In this document: in pieces, positions 1-9,270 of the stretch | How the letters are laid out: every line of letters starts with the position of its first letter | Position numbering within the stretch: position 1 is the stretch's first letter | Assembly (NCBI RefSeq): GCF_001953955.1 | Contig: NZ_CP019300.1 | Location: forward strand, 1,178,001-1,242,000 | Direction of reading: 5' to 3' | DNA from: Prevotella intermedia ATCC 25611 = DSM 20706 | Lineage (GTDB): Bacteria; Bacteroidota; Bacteroidia; Bacteroidales; Bacteroidaceae | Length of the DNA stretch: 64,000 nt | Made by a program: the position numbers and the translations under genes | The notes under the pieces: generated by a model | Databases searched by the model: none | Told to the model about the DNA's origin: nothing | What the model saw: the letters and a program-made list of their open reading frames with translations, nothing else

Positions 1-40
1 ATTCAGCATAGGATTTATACTCAACAACATCTTTGAGACA

Positions 41-460
41 GTGGATATTGCTAAGATAGAAAAAGGTTATAACAAGATAAACCTTTGGCTTGTAGTAGCA
101 CTAACTTTGTTAGGACTACTTATGTCGCAGGTTTTATTGAAACCAAACTTGGTAACACCAATGGTTGTTAGCTCAATATTTTTCATTGCTACGAGTAAGT
201 TATACGGAAAGGCGTGGAAGTATTTTGCAACTAATTCACCAAAAGTGTTAGGGCGTTTTTACTTGGCAGGTTCAATGTTGAGAATGTTTCTTGCGGTAAT
301 TGTGATTCTTATAGGAGCACTTGTTTATCGTGGAGATAGCGAGAAGATACTTACCTATGTGGCTGTGTTTGTAGTTTACTATATTACAGCAATGATTTTA
401 GACTGCGTATATTTCTTCCGCATTGAGAAAAATAATAAAATAAATAATAAGAAGATATGA
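41..460 (+). CDS. Small membrane protein at head of ATP synthase operon (AtpI-like position)
   Basis: A protein of at least 139 residues with about four hydrophobic segments (near residues 15-32, 40-55, 82-98 and 105-128) and a basic asparagine-rich tail. It overlaps atpB by 4 bp, so it is translationally coupled to the Fo a-subunit. In Bacteroidetes a small membrane protein of unknown role often sits here, where other bacteria have atpI; an assembly role is inference from position. The frame stays open to the left window edge and the start used is GTG at 41, so the true N-terminus may lie upstream. Confidence 0.7.
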   Translation: MDIAKIEKGYNKINLWLVVALTLLGLLMSQVLLKPNLVTPMVVSSIFFIATSKLYGKAWKYFATNSPKVLGRFYLAGSMLRMFLAVIVILIGALVYRGDSEKILTYVAVFVVYYITAMILDCVYFFRIEKNNKINNKKI

Positions 461-1569
461 AATTTATCAAACAAGTACTTCTCTTGTTGCTCTTATTTAC
501 AGCACTTGTACCGACAGTTGCACGCGATATGTCGAAGAAAGGTGATGTAGATGTGAAAGAGATATTGTGGGGACATATCAAAGATTCTTATGAATGGCAT
601 ATTACGGATTTGGGTTCGGAAGGAAATTTCCACCCAGTTGTAATACATCTTCCTATTATCGTGAAATCTTCTACGGGTTGGCACGTGTTCAGTAGCGAAG
701 AGTTTTTAGAAGAACGAGATGCTAATGGCGATAGGCCAGGTCCCTATAATCTTGTCATAAAGAATGGAGAGGATAAGGCAAATCCAAACCTAATAGTGGA
801 GAAGATTGGCAACGAGGAAGTACGTCCTATTGATATTTCTATAACAAAAGCAGCTTGCACTGTCTTTATAGATGGCATATTGCTTTTGTTGGTAATCTTA
901 ATACCAGCACGTTGGTGTCGTAAGCATAAGGCGAACGACCCAGCACCAAAAGGTTTTACTGGCTTGATGCATATGTTCATTATGAATATTCACGATGATG
1001 TCATTAAACCTTGTTTAGGCGAAGATACTCCTAAGTATGCTCCTTGGTTGCTTACATGTTTCTTCTTTATATTCTTTGCGAATCTTATGGGATTGGTTCC
1101 GTTCCCTCCAGGAGGCGGTAACCTGACTGGTAATATAACTTGTACCTTCTTTTTAGGAGCTTGTACTTTCCTAATTACCAACTTCACGGGAACAAAAGAA
1201 TATTGGAAAGAGATATTTTGGCCTGATGTACCAGTGTGGATGAAGTTTCCTGTGCCATTGATGCCAATTATTGAACTCTTTGGTATCTTCACAAAACCAT
1301 TGGCTTTGATAATCCGACTTTTTGCAAATATGTTTGCTGGACACGCCATTGCATTGTGTTTCTGTGCGATAATCTTCATTATGTTTAGCATTGCTGATAA
1401 TGCTATTGCGAACTGGAGTGCAGGTACAGGTATGTCAATTGTTGGAGTTCTCCTAAGCATCTTTATGATGTTGCTCGAGCTTTTGGTAAGCTACATTCAG
1501 GCTTTAGTGTTTACAATGTTGAGCGCAGTGTTCATTGCACAAGCTCATATTAAAGAACACGAGGCATAA
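457..1569 (+). CDS. atpB: F1Fo ATP synthase subunit a
   Basis: The Fo stator subunit that forms the proton half-channels. It has 370 residues, about 100 more than enterobacterial subunit a. The extra length is an N-terminal extension that starts with a signal-peptide-like stretch (residues 1-22) and a soluble segment before the first channel helix, as is usual in Bacteroidetes. The essential channel arginine is Arg287, in LIIRLFANMFAGHA. The neighbours are atpE, F, H, A and G downstream in the same direction; atpD and atpC are not in the window and in this phylum usually lie just upstream. Confidence 0.95.
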   Translation: MKFIKQVLLLLLLFTALVPTVARDMSKKGDVDVKEILWGHIKDSYEWHITDLGSEGNFHPVVIHLPIIVKSSTGWHVFSSEEFLEERDANGDRPGPYNLVIKNGEDKANPNLIVEKIGNEEVRPIDISITKAACTVFIDGILLLLVILIPARWCRKHKANDPAPKGFTGLMHMFIMNIHDDVIKPCLGEDTPKYAPWLLTCFFFIFFANLMGLVPFPPGGGNLTGNITCTFFLGACTFLITNFTGTKEYWKEIFWPDVPVWMKFPVPLMPIIELFGIFTKPLALIIRLFANMFAGHAIALCFCAIIFIMFSIADNAIANWSAGTGMSIVGVLLSIFMMLLELLVSYIQALVFTMLSAVFIAQAHIKEHEA

Positions 1570-1619
1570 AATAAATAAAAAGAGTAAGAAAAGAAAAATT
1601 AAAATTAATAACAAATTAA

Positions 1620-1874
<255 letters not shown>

Positions 1875-1940
1875 TTATGGAGTGTGGCGCAAAGTGCGCA
1901 TAATGCCCAAATAGATTTTTAGAAAGAACAAAACCAGCGT

Positions 1941-2450
1941 ATGGATTTATTAATTCCCAATAGTGGACTTCTTTTTTGGATGACGCTTGTCTTCCTTATC
2001 GTGGCTTTCATCGTGATAAAGTTTGGGTTCCCAGTCATTATCAATATGGTGAACGAGCGTAAGGAATATATTGACGAGAGTCTTCGCAAAGCACATGATG
2101 CTAATGAAAAGTTGTCTAATATTCAGAAAGAAGGTGAATCCGTCATGCAGCAAGCACGTGAGCAGCAAGCACTTCTGTTGAAGGAGGCAACTGCTACACG
2201 TGATGCAATAGTTGGAAAGGCACAAGATAAAGCACACGAAGAAAGTGCACGTATCATCGCAGAGGCAAAATTGGAAATAGCTGCAGAAAAGCAGAATGCC
2301 TTTAAAGATATTCGTGGACAGGTTGCAGAACTCAGTGTAAAAGTTGCAGAGAAGATTCTTCGCGACCAACTTTCCAGCGATGAGAAGCAGATGGAATTGA
2401 TAGGGAAATTGCTGGATAATGTTTCTTCTCCTGTAAGCAACGGTAAGTAA
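1941..2450 (+). CDS. atpF: F1Fo ATP synthase subunit b
   Basis: The peripheral-stalk subunit, 169 residues. A single N-terminal membrane helix (residues 8-28) is followed by a long charged, alanine-rich helix (40-155) that dimerises and reaches up to the delta subunit. Its position between atpE and atpH is the standard operon order. Confidence 0.93.
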   Translation: MDLLIPNSGLLFWMTLVFLIVAFIVIKFGFPVIINMVNERKEYIDESLRKAHDANEKLSNIQKEGESVMQQAREQQALLLKEATATRDAIVGKAQDKAHEESARIIAEAKLEIAAEKQNAFKDIRGQVAELSVKVAEKILRDQLSSDEKQMELIGKLLDNVSSPVSNGK

Positions 2451-2461
2451 ATAAATAAACT

Positions 2462-2998
2462 ATGGATATAGGTGTAATATCTGTTCGCTATGCGCGTGCG
2501 CTTCTCAAAGGAGCAACTGTGCAGCAGCAAGAAGATAAAGTCTATGCGGAAATGCAAACACTACTCGGAAGTTATTCTGAGTTGCCACAGTTGCGTTTTA
2601 CGATAGACAATCCTATGCTATCTAAAGATAAGAAGCAAGAGTTGTTAGAAGTAGCGAGTGGCGGTAGCGTCAGTGCTCTCTTAAAATCTTTCTTTGCTCT
2701 TGTCTTGAAAGAAGGGCGTGAAGGAATCCTACTTTTTATTGCGAACTCTTACATCACGCTATATAGGAAGCAGAAGAAAATTATTCAGGGAAAGCTCACA
2801 ACAGCTGTTCCTGTAACACCAGTTATTGAGGAGAAAATGAAAGACTTGGTACGTGCTAATGCAAATGGTACCGTAGAATTCAACACGACAGTGAACCCTG
2901 ATATTATTGGTGGATTCATTCTTGAATATGATACATACAGAATGGACGCAAGCGTGAAGACGAAGCTCAATGCTGTCCTCACACAGTTAAAGAAATAA
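2462..2998 (+). CDS. atpH: F1Fo ATP synthase subunit delta
   Basis: The F1 delta (OSCP) subunit, 178 residues, which joins the b-stalk to the top of the alpha/beta hexamer. The N-terminal helical domain begins with the typical VRYARALLKGA, and the C-terminal part has the family pattern near IIGGFILEYD (about residue 147). It starts 11 bp after atpF and ends 12 bp before atpA, so it is in the same transcript. Confidence 0.93.
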   Translation: MDIGVISVRYARALLKGATVQQQEDKVYAEMQTLLGSYSELPQLRFTIDNPMLSKDKKQELLEVASGGSVSALLKSFFALVLKEGREGILLFIANSYITLYRKQKKIIQGKLTTAVPVTPVIEEKMKDLVRANANGTVEFNTTVNPDIIGGFILEYDTYRMDASVKTKLNAVLTQLKK

Positions 2999-3010
2999 AA
3001 GAAAATAAAC

Positions 3011-4594
3011 ATGTCAGATAAAATAAAGCCAAGTGAAGTGTCTGAAGTTCTTTTAAAAGCACTTCAAGGCGTTAATGCGGAGGAAAAATTTGACGAAGTT
3101 GGTACTGTGCTGACTATCAGCGATGGTGTGGCTCGTATTTATGGACTTCGCAATGCTGAAGCAAATGAACTCTTAGAGTTCGAAAATGGCACAATGGCGA
3201 TTGTCATGAACTTGGAGGAAGACAATGTTGGTTGTATTCTTCTTGGTCCAACCGCAGGCATCAAAGAAGGGCAGAGTGTGAAGCGCACGCATCGTATTGC
3301 TTCTATTCGTGTCAATGATAACTTCTTAGGACGTGTCGTTAATCCTCTTGGTCAAGCTATTGACGGTAAGGGAGAGATTGATTTGTCTGATGCTTTTGAG
3401 ATGCCATTGGACCGCAAGGCTCCTGGTGTGATATATCGTCAGCCTGTAAAGGAACCTTTGCAGACAGGTCTTAAAGGTGTCGATTCAATGATTCCTATCG
3501 GACGTGGCCAGCGTGAGCTTATCATTGGCGACCGTCAGACAGGTAAAACAGCCATTGCTGTTGATACAATCATTAATCAGAAGAACTTTTACGAGCAAGG
3601 CAAGCCAGTATATTGTATTTATGTAGCGATTGGTCAGAAAGCATCTACCGTTGCCAACCTTGTGCAAACATTGCGCGACCATGGTGCATTGCCTTACACT
3701 ATCATTGTAAGTGCAACTGCTGCCGACCCTGCAGCTATGCAGTATTATGCTCCTTTTGCTGGAGCAGCAATTGGTGAATACTTCCGCGACCGTGGATATT
3801 CCGCTCTTGTGGTTTATGATGACTTGTCGAAGCAGGCTGTTGCTTATCGTGAAGTATCTTTGATTCTTCGCCGTCCTTCGGGTCGTGAAGCATATCCAGG
3901 TGATGTCTTCTACCTTCACTCTCGTTTGTTGGAGCGTGCAGCACGCATCAACGACCAGCAAGAAATTGCTGAACAAATGAACGACCTTCCAGAATGTATG
4001 AAGGGACACGTTAAGGGTGGTGGTTCGCTCACAGCACTTCCTATCATCGAAACACAAGCGGGCGACGTTTCTGCTTATATTCCAACCAACGTGATTTCTA
4101 TTACCGACGGTCAGATATATTTGGAGAGCGATTTGTTCAACCAAGGTTTCCGTCCTGCTATCAACGTAGGTATCTCTGTTTCTCGTGTGGGTGGTTCTGC
4201 GCAAGTAAAGAGTATGAAGAAAGTTGCCGGTACACTGAAGATAGATATGGCTCAGTATCGTGAGTTGGAAGCATTCTCTAAATTCTCTTCTGATATGGAC
4301 AAGGTTACCGCAATGACTTTGGACAGAGGTAGAAAGAACAATCAGTTGCTTATCCAGCCACAATATGCTCCGATGCCAGTTGGCGAACAAATTGCCATTC
4401 TCTATTGCGGTGTCCATGGTTTAATGCATGCTGTTCCAGTAGAGAATATTCGTGAATGCCAAGACCAATTCCTTGAAAGTATGCGCAACACGCATAAGGA
4501 CGTTATTGATAATCTTGCTTCAGGAAAACTTCTTGACGACGATATTAAAGTTATTGAAGAGGTTATGGGCAACATAACTGCACAATATAAATAA
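3011..4594 (+). CDS. atpA: F1Fo ATP synthase subunit alpha
   Basis: The non-catalytic nucleotide-binding subunit of F1, 527 residues, a little longer than the usual ~505-515. The beta-barrel (residues ~25-95) is followed by the P-loop GDRQTGKT (about 173-180) and the alpha signature around [15 protein letters not shown] (~380-394). It lies 11 bp upstream of atpG. Confidence 0.96.
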   Translation: MSDKIKPSEVSEVLLKALQGVNAEEKFDEVGTVLTISDGVARIYGLRNAEANELLEFENGTMAIVMNLEEDNVGCILLGPTAGIKEGQSVKRTHRIASIRVNDNFLGRVVNPLGQAIDGKGEIDLSDAFEMPLDRKAPGVIYRQPVKEPLQTGLKGVDSMIPIGRGQRELIIGDRQTGKTAIAVDTIINQKNFYEQGKPVYCIYVAIGQKASTVANLVQTLRDHGALPYTIIVSATAADPAAMQYYAPFAGAAIGEYFRDRGYSALVVYDDLSKQAVAYREVSLILRRPSGREAYPGDVFYLHSRLLERAARINDQQEIAEQMNDLPECMKGHVKGGGSLTALPIIETQAGDVSAYIPTNVISITDGQIYLESDLFNQGFRPAINVGISVSRVGGSAQVKSMKKVAGTLKIDMAQYRELEAFSKFSSDMDKVTAMTLDRGRKNNQLLIQPQYAPMPVGEQIAILYCGVHGLMHAVPVENIRECQDQFLESMRNTHKDVIDNLASGKLLDDDIKVIEEVMGNITAQYK

Positions 4595-4605
4595 GACGAT
4601 AAGAA

Positions 4606-5580
4606 ATGCCATCTTTAAAGGAAATAAAGATTCGAATTGCCAGTGTCAATAGTACTCGTAAGATTACAAGTGCTATGAAGATGGTGGCTTCGAGTAAACT
4701 TCACCATGCTCAGGTAGCCATTGAGAATATGCTTCCTTACGAGAGTATGCTCGAACATATTCTGAAAGCATTCTTGGTGTCTACCCCCGATACCAATACT
4801 CCATACAATGAGGAACGACCCGTAAAGCGTGTGGCTTTGCTTGTCTTCTCTTCCAACAGTTCTTTGTGTGGAGGTTTCAATGCTAATATTATAAAGATGC
4901 TCCAAAATACAGTCAGCGAATACTTGGCTCAAGGCGTGTCTAAAGATAATATTATTGTTTATCCTATTGGGCGTAAAGTGGCAGAGAAGGTGGCTAAGAT
5001 GGGACTTAAAAGCGCAGGTTCTTTCTTGGAGTTGGCTGATAAGCCCAACTCTGAAGAATGCCAACGCATTGCTGTTGAGATAGAAAAACTATGGCTCGAC
5101 GAGGAGATTGATAAGGTTGAAATGATATACCATCACTTTAAGAGTGCAGGTAGTCAGATTCTTACACGTAAGACCTATTTGCCAATTGACTTAGAGACAG
5201 AGTTGAATCTTGACAAAGAGCGTGATTTGACTTCAAATATTGCGACGAAAAAAGCCCAAGAGTATCTGAAGCAGCATGGAAAGAATACGCATTCAGGTGA
5301 AAAGGAAGAGGTAAAGCCATTGAACGATGACTTTATTGTAGAGCCAGACCTTAAAACCGTATTGACTTCCTTAGTGCCCAAGTTGCTCCATCTAATGGTT
5401 TATACAGCTTTGTTAGATAGCAATGCTTCCGAGCATGCAGCCCGTATGGTGGCTATGCAGACTGCTACCGATAATGCAGATGAATTGCTCCGTGGCTTAA
5501 AACTTCAATATAACAAGTCTCGTCAGGCAGCCATTACTTCTGAATTGTTAGACATTGTAGGAGGTACGGTTAATAACTAA
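4606..5580 (+). CDS. atpG: F1Fo ATP synthase subunit gamma
   Basis: The central rotor shaft of F1, 324 residues; most gamma subunits have about 285-295. The N-terminal helix is typical (IKIRIASVNSTRKITSAMKM) and so is the C-terminal helix (ARMVAMQTATDNADELL). The extra ~30 residues are a charged insertion at about 205-245 that includes a histidine-rich stretch; insertions here occur in Bacteroidetes gammas. It is the last gene of the operon and is followed by an intrinsic terminator. Confidence 0.95.
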   Translation: MPSLKEIKIRIASVNSTRKITSAMKMVASSKLHHAQVAIENMLPYESMLEHILKAFLVSTPDTNTPYNEERPVKRVALLVFSSNSSLCGGFNANIIKMLQNTVSEYLAQGVSKDNIIVYPIGRKVAEKVAKMGLKSAGSFLELADKPNSEECQRIAVEIEKLWLDEEIDKVEMIYHHFKSAGSQILTRKTYLPIDLETELNLDKERDLTSNIATKKAQEYLKQHGKNTHSGEKEEVKPLNDDFIVEPDLKTVLTSLVPKLLHLMVYTALLDSNASEHAARMVAMQTATDNADELLRGLKLQYNKSRQAAITSELLDIVGGTVNN

Positions 5581-5601
5581 TCTTCTCTTTCAATTAATAA
5601 T

Positions 5602-5640
5602 AAAAATCCCTTGCCATTCTTTTGGTAGGGGATTTTTGTT
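5602..5640 (+). terminator. Intrinsic terminator of the ATP synthase operon
   Basis: AAAATCCC(T)TGCCA pairs with TGGTAGGGGATTTT around a short T-rich loop, with two G-T wobbles, and is followed by a T-rich tail. It begins 22 bp after the atpG stop. Confidence 0.85.
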
Positions 5641-5702
5641 TTATCTGAAATCTGATTTTATTTTACAGAAAGTGTTAATAAATGTTTTATAATCGCCTAT
5701 TA

Positions 5703-5734
5703 TTTGGTTTTCTTATTTAATAAACGTATATTTG
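5703..5734 (+). promoter_or_regulatory. Bacteroidetes-type promoter with no ORF behind it
   Basis: A TTTG -33 box (5703-5706), a 20 bp spacer and TATATTTG (5727-5734) match the Bacteroidetes sigma-ABfr consensus. No reading frame follows. An intrinsic terminator lies 46 bp further on, so the likely product is a short RNA. Confidence 0.7.
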
Positions 5735-5738
5735 CTAC

Positions 5739-5813
5739 GTGTTTTTATGGATTTAGAGATTTTCTAAATCATTTTTCTCGAGGTTGGTAGCTTCCTGCAC
5801 CAACCTCTTTTTT
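5739..5813 (+). ncRNA. Candidate small RNA of about 75 nt, two hairpins
   Basis: From the predicted transcription start near 5739 the transcript would carry an AT-rich 5' end, a perfect 8 bp hairpin (GATTTAGA at 5750-5757 with TCTAAATC at 5763-5770, 5 nt loop), then a perfect 9 bp terminator hairpin with a U6 tail. The promoter and both hairpins are read directly from the sequence; that it is transcribed and acts in trans is inference. I do not recognise a known family. Confidence 0.6.
5780..5813 (+). terminator. Intrinsic terminator of the candidate small RNA
   Basis: GAGGTTGGT (5780-5788) pairs perfectly with ACCAACCTC (5799-5807) over a 10 nt loop, followed directly by six T. No coding gene on this strand ends nearby apart from the already terminated ATP synthase operon. 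Confidence 0.85.
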
Positions 5814-5909
5814 ATGTTTAAACTTCTCTTATCCATCGGTTCGCTTTAGTAGGAAAGTAGCAATATTTTTCTTTTGTTGCTTATTGAAATTCCTAAGGAA
5901 CAGTCTTGA

Positions 5910-6100
5910 TTTTGTAAAGATAGTTCGTAAGAAAAATGATAATTTCGATTTGGCATTGCGAAAGCGGCTGTTTTGCGATGCAAAACCTACGCTTTTACCG
6001 TGCAAAAGAGCCGCTTTTGCGTTGCAAAACAATAGGTTTTGCAATGTATTGATAATGAGATGGTTATATAATAGATATTCTTGTAAAAAATATTTACACT
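5910..6100 (+). repeat. 190 bp structured intergenic repeat, copy A
   Basis: The first of six copies in the window. The left edge is TTTTGTAAAGATA and the right edge is AAAATATTTACAC. The core hairpin has arms at 5961-5976 and 6002-6017 (AAAGCGGCTGTTTTGC with GCAAAAGAGCCGCTTT, one G-G mismatch). A second inverted pair, TGCAAAACCTA with TAGGTTTTGCA, encloses the right half. Frames open on both strands are by-products of the repeat. Confidence 0.9.
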
Positions 6101-6250
6101 TCCTCAGTATTCTTTTTGTTCAGAAAGTAAAGAATATAGGCAAAATAAAGTAACAGATAGAATATTCTTTTTATTGGCAACGATAAATTATATGACTGCC
6201 TCTATTTGATTTTTTCGAGTATATTTTTGTGTTTTAAAAGTTTGTTTTCC

Positions 6251-6281
6251 TTTGCTATTTTGAAAATATTTCTTATCTTTG
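6251..6281 (+). promoter_or_regulatory. Promoter of the DUF6359-like lipoprotein gene
   Basis: TTTG (6251-6254), exactly 19 bp, then TATCTTTG (6274-6281): a full Bacteroidetes -33/-7 match about 39 bp before the start codon. Confidence 0.8.
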
Positions 6282-6320
6282 TAAAGAATTATCCTAAACA
6301 GAATTAAATAATAGAATACA

Positions 6321-6833
6321 ATGAAAAAAGCTTATTTATCATTTTTACTTATCGTATGTTTCTTGTTTGCAAGTTGTACAAAGAATGTTTACGAATACTA
6401 TGGGGTAAATCCAGAAGCCGAAAATGAACAAGAGGGCGATGGAAGCAATAAGAAAGATGGTTACGAATTTGAATACGACCATAATAGTAAGGTGCAAACA
6501 GTAGCTTCTTTTATTGCAACAGACTTTGGCGATGCTTCTGTTTGGGTAGAAGGATACATTGTCGGCAGTTGCACGAAAAGTATTAAGAATGCTGTTTGGG
6601 AACCTCCTTTCTCTTCTGACAACGCCATTTTATTGGCAGATGAGCAAGGAGAAACCGATGCCGACAAGGTTATTTCAATTCAATTAAAGACCAAGGAGTA
6701 TAAAGAAAATATAGGATTAGCAACCAATTCTAACAATTATAATAAGCGTATAAGGTTTTTAGGCGTGAAGAGAAAATACCTTGGAATATGGGGAATGAAA
6801 GACCTTATTCAAGCTTACGAGTGGGTAAAATAG
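6321..6833 (+). CDS. Lipoprotein with a DUF6359-like (OB-fold-like) domain
   Basis: 170 residues. The lipoprotein signal peptide ends at FLFASC (Cys about residue 19), then comes an acidic Asn/Gly linker, then a domain from about residue 53 to the end with the pattern VASFI..., VWVEGYIVGS, NAILLAD and a closing YLGIWGMKDL. This resembles the Bacteroidetes-specific DUF6359 family of exported proteins, whose role is unknown. It stands alone, with its own promoter upstream and a separate promoter for the next gene, and is probably anchored in the outer membrane or periplasm. Confidence 0.7.
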   Translation: MKKAYLSFLLIVCFLFASCTKNVYEYYGVNPEAENEQEGDGSNKKDGYEFEYDHNSKVQTVASFIATDFGDASVWVEGYIVGSCTKSIKNAVWEPPFSSDNAILLADEQGETDADKVISIQLKTKEYKENIGLATNSNNYNKRIRFLGVKRKYLGIWGMKDLIQAYEWVK

Positions 6834-6872
6834 CGTCTTTTAATAGTTTTCATCTACTTTTTTCGTTAATAA

Positions 6873-6904
6873 TTTGTCAGAAAAGATAAAAGTAATTATA
6901 TTTG
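6873..6904 (+). promoter_or_regulatory. Promoter of the ECF-like sigma factor gene
   Basis: TTTG (6873-6876), 20 bp, then TATATTTG (6897-6904). The predicted leader is about 75 nt before the ATG at 6984. Confidence 0.75.
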
Positions 6905-6983
6905 CACACGCATAAACAATAAAATGAATTAAAGATACAAGCCTATAGGAACACCATTACTTAAATATAAATCATTTTAAAGA

Positions 6984-7583
6984 ATGAAGAAACTTAGTGA
7001 AATGACGGACGAGGATTTGGCCTTGTCGTACATTAATGGTGACAATAGAGCTTTCGATTTACTTTTGTCGCGCAATCAGTCTAAGCTCTTTTCCTATATA
7101 CTTTTTGTTGTTAGGAATCGTGATGTTGCTGATGACATATTCCAAGAAACATTTGTGAAGATAATCACAAAATTGCAGGAAGGACGTTACAAACCAAGTG
7201 GCAAGTTCTCTGCTTGGGCAATGCGTATTGCTCATAATGTGATTATGGATTGGTATCGTGCGCAAAAATCTGATAAGATAGTCGAGCCAACGAAAGAAAA
7301 CGACCTTTCTAATATTGGCGGTGCAGACGTGCAGATTGGCAATATCGAAAACCAGTTTGTGAATATGCAAACATTGGCAGACATTCAGAAGATGATGGAG
7401 CACCTTCCTGCTTCTCAACGTGAAGTCGTGTTTATGCGCTTTTATCAGGAAATGTCGTTTAAAGAAATTGCCAAGACTACAGGTGTCAGTATCAACACGA
7501 GTCTTGGCAGAATGCGTTACGCCATTTTAAATCTCAGAAAGATGGTGCGCGAGAACGATGTTCTTTTGCAGTTAGCGTATTAG
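6984..7583 (+). CDS. RNA polymerase sigma factor, sigma-70 family (ECF-like)
   Basis: 199 residues with sigma region 2 (about 20-90, including DDIFQETFVKI and FSAWAMRIAHN) and region 4 (about 130-185, with LPASQREVVFMRFYQEMSFKEIA). The two are joined by a short linker and there is no region 3, as in ECF sigmas. No anti-sigma gene is adjacent. The 3' end overlaps the convergent rpe gene by 12 bp, so the two transcripts may interfere. The regulon cannot be told from this sequence. Confidence 0.9.
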   Translation: MKKLSEMTDEDLALSYINGDNRAFDLLLSRNQSKLFSYILFVVRNRDVADDIFQETFVKIITKLQEGRYKPSGKFSAWAMRIAHNVIMDWYRAQKSDKIVEPTKENDLSNIGGADVQIGNIENQFVNMQTLADIQKMMEHLPASQREVVFMRFYQEMSFKEIAKTTGVSINTSLGRMRYAILNLRKMVRENDVLLQLAY

Positions 7584-8228
7584 TTCCCTTAAACTTTTGA
7601 TGGTTTCGGTTGGGTTGGGAGATTTGAATACATAGCTTCCACTCACCAACATATCAGCCCCAGCCTTTACAAGTCGTGGTGCAGTTTCACCTTGAACACC
7701 GCCGTCCACTTCAATAATTGCGTGGCTGCCCGTTTCGTCAATAAGTTTACGAAGGCGTTCCACCTTCTTAATAGCATTTTCGATGAACACCTGACCGCCG
7801 AAACCTGGGTTTACGCTCATAATAAGTACAAGGTCTACTTCTACGATAATATCTTCGAGAACCGAAACAGGTGTTGCAGGGTTGATGACAACACCAGCTT
7901 TCATACCCGCTTGCTTTATCTGTTGAATGGTTCTGTGCAAGTGTAGGCAGGTTTCGTAGTGCACACTCATAATGGCAGCCCCCGCATCAGCAGTCTGTTG
8001 AATATAGTTTTCGGGGTGGACAATCATATAATGAACGTCCATAGGCTTTTTGCAAGCCTTGCCAACAGCTTTGAGAATGGGGAAACCGAAAGAAATGTTA
8101 GGAACAAATACACCGTCCATTATATCCATATGGATATAATCGGCTTCGCTCTTATTTATCATTTCGATGTCTTTGTCTAAGTGCAAGAAGTCGGCTGATA
8201 ATAGCGATGGTGATACTAAAGTTTTCAT
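7572..8228 (-). CDS. rpe: Ribulose-phosphate 3-epimerase
   Basis: Interconverts ribulose 5-phosphate and xylulose 5-phosphate in the pentose phosphate pathway. 218 residues, a normal length, TIM barrel. The catalytic and metal motifs are visible: HMDIMDGVFVPNISFG near residue 33, HYMIVHPE near 66, MSVNPGFGGQ near 137 and EVDGGV near 172. A co-directional 42-residue ORF ends 4 bp upstream. Confidence 0.95.
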   Translation of the reverse strand: MKTLVSPSLLSADFLHLDKDIEMINKSEADYIHMDIMDGVFVPNISFGFPILKAVGKACKKPMDVHYMIVHPENYIQQTADAGAAIMSVHYETCLHLHRTIQQIKQAGMKAGVVINPATPVSVLEDIIVEVDLVLIMSVNPGFGGQVFIENAIKKVERLRKLIDETGSHAIIEVDGGVQGETAPRLVKAGADMLVSGSYVFKSPNPTETIKSLRELIR

Positions 8229-8232
8229 TTTT

Positions 8233-8361
8233 CTAATTAAGACAATAGGTTTCTAACTTGCCGTTTACTTTCATTGCTCTGTAAGTATAAGCAATTTGGC
8301 GAATAATGTTCAACGTTTTTTCTGACGGTTTCATTTCTTCTTTTGTAAATATTTCTATCAT
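8233..8361 (-). CDS. Small ORF (42 residues) directly upstream of rpe
   Basis: An ATG-started frame of 42 codons ending 4 bp before the rpe start. The product is polar and helical, with KPSEKTLNIIRQIAYTYR in the middle and a C-terminal cysteine near YCLN. No alternative gene occupies this strand, the composition is protein-like, and the spacing to rpe suggests cotranscription. I believe similar short ORFs occur in other Bacteroidales, but I cannot check this. Function unknown. Confidence 0.6.
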   Translation of the reverse strand: MIEIFTKEEMKPSEKTLNIIRQIAYTYRAMKVNGKLETYCLN

Positions 8362-8444
8362 AGGCTATGTTATTTGTTACATACTCTTTTATACATCAAA
8401 CGCATTCTTTATCTTATTATTATATTTTTCTCTAATCTTTTCAT

Positions 8445-8452
8445 TAACTTTG
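8445..8452 (+). promoter_or_regulatory. -7 box immediately before trpC
   Basis: TAACTTTG fits TAnnTTTG but ends only 4 bp before the trpC ATG, so the transcript would start on or next to the start codon. I see no good -33 TTTG at the right distance. Confidence 0.5.
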
Positions 8453-8456
8453 TAGT

Positions 8457-9260
8457 ATGAAAGATATTTTGGAAGCAATTGTAGCCAATAAACAGAAAGA
8501 ATTGGAGCAATGGAAACAGTATGTTCCATTGAAGCAGTTGTATGGCATTATTGAATACGAGGGAGCAATGAAGCGTGAAGTTCCTTCACTGAAAGCTGCA
8601 CTTAGCGATTCTTCTACAATAGGTGTGATAACAGAATTTGTGCGTAAAACACCTGCCTTAGGCTGGATAAACCAAGATGCAAAGATAAGGAATGTCGGTG
8701 CGGATTACGCACGTTATGGAGCTACTGCCATAAGTGTTCCAACCGATTTCACTTATTTTGGTGGATACGATGAGTTTGTTCAGGAGGTTCGTGCAATAGG
8801 TATAACCTTGCCTTTGTTGTATAAGAATTATATTATTGATGAATACCAATTGTTTCAAGCCAAACACGCAGGAGCATCTGCTGTTATGCTGACTGCCGTA
8901 TTACTCGAATTGGAGCAATGCCATTCTTTGGTTTCGCTTGCCCATCAGTTGGGAATGGAGGTGGCATTGGAATTGCATACGGCTGAAGAAATGGATTATC
9001 TTGCTTGCAATGCCGATATGGTAGTGGTGAACAATCGTAAGGCTTGTAGCTTTGAAATGGATATAAATCGTTCGCTTGAGTTGGCGAAGTTGCTTCCTGC
9101 AAGTATGCTTAAAATAAGCGAAGGCGGGATTGACACTCCCGAAACTGCAAAGCAATTAGCAGCAGTAGGCTATCAAGGCGTTATTATTGGTGAGCCGTTT
9201 ATGCTGGCAGAGAACCCTGGTCTTGCGTTTGGTGAGTTTATAAAGAAATTAAAGGAATAG
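8457..9260 (+). CDS. trpC: TrpC-like protein (indole-3-glycerol phosphate synthase family), altered active site
   Basis: 267 residues, TIM barrel, clearly IGPS-related: starts MKDILEAIVANK, has IIDEYQ near residue 123, NNRKACSFEMD near 191 and VIIGEPFML near 242. Known IGPS enzymes carry EFKxxSPS; here it reads EFVRKTPALG, so the substrate-binding Lys and Ser are replaced, and the later ESG motif is EGG. The catalytic Lys (LYKNY) and Glu (ALELH) appear to remain. The annotated reaction closes the indole ring of tryptophan, but full activity is doubtful. It leads a short cluster that lacks trpE, D, A and B. Confidence 0.75.
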   Translation: MKDILEAIVANKQKELEQWKQYVPLKQLYGIIEYEGAMKREVPSLKAALSDSSTIGVITEFVRKTPALGWINQDAKIRNVGADYARYGATAISVPTDFTYFGGYDEFVQEVRAIGITLPLLYKNYIIDEYQLFQAKHAGASAVMLTAVLLELEQCHSLVSLAHQLGMEVALELHTAEEMDYLACNADMVVVNNRKACSFEMDINRSLELAKLLPASMLKISEGGIDTPETAKQLAAVGYQGVIIGEPFMLAENPGLAFGEFIKKLKE

Positions 9261-9270
9261 GTCTGAATAT

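Noticed and set aside
3485..4417. 310-codon ORF opposite atpA
   Set aside because: A long shadow frame opposite a highly conserved gene; composition is not protein-like.
5829..6153. Small ORFs inside repeat copy A and equivalent ORFs in the other five copies, on both strands
   Set aside because: They follow from the repeat's sequence; both strands are open, starts differ, and the conserved feature is the hairpin and not a protein.
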